Shown piece by piece: positions 58,876 to 64,000 of a stretch of 64,000 nt of DNA (the first letter of the stretch is position 1; every line of letters starts with the position of its first letter). The notes under the pieces are model-generated. The model ran no database searches. It was not told where the DNA came from and saw only the letters and a program-made list of their open reading frames with translations. Source of the DNA: Semisulcospira habei (taxonomy: Eukaryota > Mollusca > Gastropoda > Semisulcospiridae); the NCBI GenBank assembly GCA_036245525.1, contig BTPG01000003.1, forward strand, positions 185,202,642 to 185,266,641, in the 5' to 3' direction. The translations under genes were made by a program, and so were the position numbers.

Positions 58876-61800
58876 TTAATGCATCATCTCATCGTGTATG
58901 TGACACCTACCTCCACGTCTTTGCTGCTGTTGAAAAACTGCATGAGCTCCTGGGTTTACCCGGTCATCTGCATTGCGCAGGTACAGAGCAAAACTGGAGG
59001 GCCTGCCATCACTGATGCGCTTGCCATACAGTGCTTCGAGGCATTCTTTCATCAGACCTAAAAACATAAGGAAAAAGAAAAACAATTTTCAGGTGTTTTG
59101 ATTTTTGGTCCAAGGATGGAGAGTGTTACATTTGTTTCCACAATAGACTTGATTCCGATTAAGGGCAAAACTGAACTGTCCGCAATAAATGGACTACAAG
59201 CTTGGACAAACATGCAATAACTTTTTGTCCACTGTTTGCATAAAAAGACTAATAATTTGCAGTCATCATTTGGTTTGTATGGCGACAAATTCACATATGT
59301 AATAAGTCACTATTTGCACATGTTTGTACTTTTTTCAGGCAGGCTGTGCACAGTAAAGTATGCCATGTCTAACATACAGTGTTGTTCAATGTTTTCCATA
59401 TGTTTCCACATTCATCATTACAAATCACATATATGTATCCGGTTTCATTTTCCATCCTTCCTATGTGTACATAAAGTCTTTAGCAGCTGCATAAAAAGTA
59501 GACCACACCTTCATGTTGACTATACAGTGACCATGTACACAATGTCTTCCTGTCTATAGTGGTCTGTAGTGGCTACCTGTCCCTGTCTATTAGGTGGCCA
59601 TTATATAGTATTTGTTGTCGGTGGCATAATTTGAAACAGTATATATTTTTGCAAGCAGCATTATTTTCAGGCTAAAAATACCATGCTTTCAGGTGAGCAA
59701 TGGCATACTTTTGGTTTTACCATACCTGGAATATAGGCATATTCCTTCTCCACCATTGCTTGGTAGGCTACCCAGTGTTTGGTTCTTTTACTGTAATGGC
59801 AGAAGAGCACAGGATTGCCAGTCTGGGTGTAGTTCTTATTTCTGTTGCGGTGGTGGTTGTGGTCCAAGATTGCTAGCATGTTGCGCACCGCATATCCATC
59901 ATAGCCAAAGTTCAGTCTTTTGGGACAGTAGTGAAGTAGAGAGTGCGAGTAGAAGCACTCAATTTTGGAGGTGTGGCGGGCAAACGTATAGTGGGTGAAG
60001 GAGCCCAGCAGGTTGGGGTTCATGATTACGCCTCTGCAACACAAAATAATGACAGAAGATCATATACAAGTGTGCACATACAGAGTTTCATTTACTTATG
60101 TACAACCTACAAAATGGTACAGTCATGTCAGTTCATTTACAGTCTAACTCACCGTCAGTATAATACTAGTATGGTAAACAGCAGCTATTGCTGTCAGTCT
60201 ATATTGGTGCCAGTTTGACCCACACTATGGAAGAATGTGCCCCTGCTTCTGATGTAAACACCCCCATGTGTAATACAGTAAAATCTGCATATAATGGCCA
60301 CCTAATGGACAGGGACAGGTAGCCACTAATGACCACTATAGACAGGAAGACATTGTGTACATGGTCACTGTATAGTCAACATGAAGGCGTGGTGTACTTT
60401 TTATGCAGCTGCTAAAGACTTTATAATTGTGGCCGCTATAGCAGAATGAACTGTCACACATTTGCCAGAACACTTATGCTACAACTTATAATGGTGCCGA
60501 CCTGTAATACCCCATCACCAACCTGAGAGTCTTGAAAGCCTTTGAGGTGGGGTCTAGGGGGGCAGGACTTGTTTCCTCATGCAGAGGGCCATGGTGGCAT
60601 TTGCCCACAGTCCACCTGTGGATACCTGAAACCAAGGGGCAAATAGTGCAAAGCACACAAAAAAGGACAAGCAAACAGAAAAGTTGAAATATGTACACTG
60701 CAAATATGAAACATACACATATCCATGGTGATCAGAAATGGCAAAAACTGAAACTGCATTTTTGAAACATTATATTAACTATTTTCTTTTCCAATGAGAC
60801 AAAATAATGGCTGCCTTCTCCTAAAACGTGCGTCCCTACATGATCAGTGCAATCAAATGAACAGCCTGAGCGTCCGGAAAATGTGCAGCCCCTGCAATTC
60901 ATATGAGACTGGTAATTTGCAGTGTGGTACTTTCCATGTGCTAGCAGCCAACAAATTAGTTGAGTCGATAAATCTCCTCCAACAAAGTACGCCACACTCG
61001 ATGATAAGACTGAAACATGTCTACCGTACTTTAAAATAATGGCATATATTTCAAACAATACCTTGAACATGCCAGAGTAGGGAAGCCCATCGCTCATGCA
61101 TCACCTCGACATCTCCGGAGCAATGGGTGGCGATATACCAAAAATGGTTCACGACAGGCCTAACCCATGTTTTTAGGTGGCTGTTAGCACCTTTTGCAAC
61201 AGCAAGGATACTGAAATAAAAATTGCTGATTGATAGACTTCAAATAAGCAACAAACTGAGCAGAATATTACGTTCTAGTAAATTATATATATGCTTAGAA
61301 ATATTTCCTTATTTTACAAACAGCACGACATATCCTTCATGTAAGCACACTATTCAACTCACCTTTCAGCGATTCGCTTTCCTTTGTGCCAAATATCGAG
61401 GGGATGATGAAGATCCGGATGATCTGTGGCTGCAATTGAGTCAGTAATACAAGGCCATTAGTACTGAAACAAGATATGCATGAAAATAAGGTCAAAAATT
61501 GCACCTGTTTGAAGACTTTCTGGAACACTCCAGTTGTACATGTACTTGCAATGTAAAAGAAATAGTTACACGCGATAGAAACAGTCACATGTAAAGCGGA
61601 ATGTACATGCAGCCCTCCCCACCCCCACCCCCCACCCCCACCCGCACACACTGAGGTAACTGATCCACCACTGTTATGTGCTAGTATACAACTGATGTCA
61701 CTGCAATGTGAACAGCAAACACACTGGTGTGCTAGGCTGCAGATGCACTCTACTGTCATGGTTCTATAGATTACCTAGCAAGGAGATCACAGCAGAGCTG

Positions 61801-63253
61801 GCATCGCTCACAATTTCTCGCACTGGTGTTGTTGCTCGCAGAAAGTTGAGGCCAGTCCCTGTATTTGCTGCTTCCATTGCTGCTGATCTTCTTGCTGTTG
61901 CTCGGCTGTCACCAAAGACCGCATGAACTATGACCCCTGAGTCATAGTCCATAAAAACAGTTGTGGATTTTGATGCACAGTAGCCTGTTAGAAAAATAAA
62001 ATGTAAACTGAGAAATAGTTCTGACTGGGCATGTCTGCACATGTGGGTGTGTCTTCCCAAATATTGTTGGTTATAAAAATCCCAGTATGCCAGTGTCTCA
62101 CATCATGCAATATACACAGTATGTGCATAACGTAATATAATACTCTGGTAAACACATGTGTACACAGCCATACACATGTACATGCAACCCAATAATTATT
62201 AGATGTGTACTGTCAATCTAATGTCAGTGTACTAAATTATGCACTTATGTAAGAGATCATGCTTGGTATCTTTCTCATGTTTATCCTGTTATCTTTCTCC
62301 TGTGCTATTATGCAGCACCCTCATAATCAGCTACTGCAAGTACAGATGCAGCTCTTTTCCAGACATTATACCACATTTGACATACTGATAAGACTATTCC
62401 TTACATGGAAACATAACAAACATGAAAGGTACATACCAGGGGAGTCATAGCGTGTGTCCACTGCAACAATGTGTCTATCATCTGACTGTCGCATTTGCTG
62501 CATGTGCCTCTGGTAAAAAGACTGGCCCACAAAAGAACAGATAAAAAGTGTCTGAAGAAATAACCAAGTATCAACCTTTACAGAAAATGAAAAGAAAAAA
62601 TACTCACATGCATGCTTCGCCAAAAGCCATAAAAAAACATGAAAGACTTTAGGATGAAAGTATACATGTACATTGCGTACAATGGCTCCCCCTAACATAT
62701 AACAATTACTTCACTGCCTAATGTATATTTGTATGTCAGGTTTATGTGCACATGCAATAAAGATATAACAGATGTGTATATATGCATTTTTCTAAATCTG
62801 TGTATACACACATTTTGGGTAAATTGGTGTGATTATATACTGACCTTGATGGGTTCAAACAGTAGGCGCTGCAGCCGGAAAAATGTTGACTTTGATGGTA
62901 TTTGCAGTTTTATGAATCTTGCACCCTGTGCAAACTGACTATACGTCATTCCACTTAGCAATACCATCAAAGTCAACATTTGCCCGGCCATCCCCCGCGC
63001 ACCATAGTAGGCTGTTGTGCTGTACACTTGAGTGCACTTGTCCTAAAAGTATAAAGAAAAACAAGAAAGGAATTATTGGCATCCATGCCCAGTGAGCAGG
63101 AAATCAGCATGTACATGCAAACTGATTTATATGTAGATGCAGCATACAGTGTGATAGCTGCCTCCATAATTGCATCAGTTCTGTCTGTCTGCCTCTAAAA
63201 CAAAGTTGCATAATGATCACCAGCAGCAACAACAGCAGCTGCAGCAAAATCCA

Positions 63254-63318
<65 letters not shown>

Positions 63319-63995
63319 TGTACGCACAAATGCATGCACACACACAGTTTGATCACCTACCTCGCCACTGCATGTATATTTTACAGTCAGAGATGCCATG
63401 CGTGGTGTGTTCTGCACTGTTGCCAGATTTGGGGGGGCTCCACAGGTGCGGCACCTAGTCTGCTTGACCAGATCTACAAAGGTCTGTTCCGAAATCAAGT
63501 AGAGTGGTTGGCGCAGATGTTCACTAAGCATCTCTTGTGCCACCTCATTTGCTGTTGAGCTGAAAGTAGGAAACAATATTCCATTCTATGTGTAAGTTAT
63601 ACACATGTAACACACATGCAAGCTATTATATACACTGAGAGCACAGACACATACATGTATAATGGCAAAGTAAACATCAAAGGTCATAATTATTCAAGTG
63701 AGGAGGAGGAGAGATAATGGCAATGATTCTTTATTTTACAACAGTGAAAGTTTTTGCTGGCACAACTATTTTCGAACTTGCCGTTGCTAATATAATCGAC
63801 ACATAATGCACAAATTAAGAGCATATTGTATTGCAAATAAAAATAATTAAATTTGCAAAAAAAATTAAGAAAGAAACACATGCACACACACGCAAACGCA
63901 GAGAGTGTGAGAAAGAGATAGTACCAGTCTATTTCTTCCTCCTGTCCCTCGTCATCTTCCACATCTTCCTCATCCTCTTCGGTGTCTGTGACCAT
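58876..63995 (-). CDS. DDE transposase-like protein (Kolobok-like), 10 exons
   Basis: Exons (plus coordinates, transcript order): 63995-63925, 63559-63361, 63042-62845, 62551-62437, 61984-61775, 61429-61363, 61210-61062, 60625-60523, 60033-59726, 59057-58876. All nine introns are GT-AG and phase-compatible, giving 533 aa without a stop. Order of parts: acidic N-terminus (DTEEDEEDVEDDEGQEEE); zinc ribbon C60/C63 with C87/C93 (RCRTCGAPP, YTCSGEDKC); catalytic core with D188 in HIVAVDTRYDSPG, D267 or D276 in TDHPDLHHPLDIWHKGKRIA, VVNHFWYIATHCSGDVEVM, and E396 in RHTSKIECFYSHSLLHYCPK. This DxxxDSPG...TD...D.WH...NH.W...H...E.FHS pattern is that of transposase-like proteins I associate with Kolobok; superfamily is an inference. 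The start ATG is 5 bases from the window end; more N-terminal sequence may exist. Intact and multi-intronic: either an active autonomous element or a domesticated gene. Confidence 0.85.
59471..59610. repeat. left arm of an intronic inverted repeat
   Basis: Inverse complement of 60288-60424 over about 137 bases (CATAAAGTCTTTAGCAGCTG ... CCTAATAGACAG-type mirror), nearly identical. Lies in the last intron of the transposase-like gene. Confidence 0.85.
60288..60424. repeat. right arm of an intronic inverted repeat
   Basis: Pairs with 59471-59610. The two arms flank exon 59726-60033 exactly within its neighbouring introns. Confidence 0.85.
63256..63318. repeat. (AC)n microsatellite near a splice donor
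   Basis: On the transcribed (minus) strand it reads (TG)n and starts about 40 bases after the donor of exon 63361-63559. Confidence 0.95.
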
Positions 63996-64000
63996 GATTT

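Overview
This is a stretch of a large, repeat-rich animal genome, most likely a marine mollusc. That inference rests on intron-bearing genes, tRNA-derived and other retroposons ending in GTTAAACC/(TAAC)n or (ATCA)n tails, RTE- and CR1/L2-type LINE relics, many long microsatellites, and two 500-base assembly gaps (10885-11384 and 52227-52726). No bacterial-style gene organisation, CRISPR array or rRNA is present. Species cannot be fixed from the sequence alone.

Two complete spliced genes can be reconstructed, both at the right end and facing each other. On the plus strand (54387-58108, 4 exons, 288 aa) is a small protein with an N-terminal cysteine-rich CXC-like cluster and a C-terminal domain of the P2X7 intracellular ('ballast') type. 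On the minus strand (58876-63995, 10 exons, 533 aa) is a DDE-type transposase-like protein, probably of the Kolobok-like group. Their poly(A) signals lie about 95 bases apart, tail to tail. All 12 introns are GT-AG and keep phase, so neither gene looks decayed. Elsewhere only isolated exon-like pieces are visible: minus-strand exons at 26290-26489 and 21774-21877, a first exon at 17885-18062, a terminal exon-like piece near 6.6-6.7 kb, and plus-strand exon-like pieces at 18341-18442 and 42951-43057.

The rest is layered mobile DNA. 0-7.6 kb: mostly featureless, with one 1.1-kb inverted-ended element. 7.6-10.8 kb: three ~0.9-kb tandem units, the last split by a LINE. 11.4-16.5 kb: a tandem duplication of ~2.1-2.7 kb. 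16.6-20 kb: hairpins, microsatellites and exon-like pieces. 21-28 kb: SINEs, LINE tails, and a duplicated exon whose second copy is decayed. 28-33 kb: foldback elements, one split by a LINE. 33.2-39.7 kb: a 6.5-kb element with ~1.37-kb inverted arms that has been invaded by a LINE, by a foldback and by an 839-bp element nested in that foldback. 40.5-50.7 kb: three RTE-type LINE relics, two of them split by copies of a ~390-bp retroposon. 50.7-54 kb: unassigned sequence and a gap.

The most striking repeated signals are two families of near-perfect hairpins. Family B (about 18 recognisable copies) has a core TTCAAGGGTRGTGCCAGA...mirror inside outer arms that begin TTAACCC and end GGGTTAA; its two arms vary together. 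Family A (about 11 copies) is a 66-bp palindrome around ATAGATCCTCATGAGCCC. TTAA at the ends of family B, beside an intact transposase of a TTAA-targeting-like group, suggests (not proven) a donor/non-autonomous relationship.
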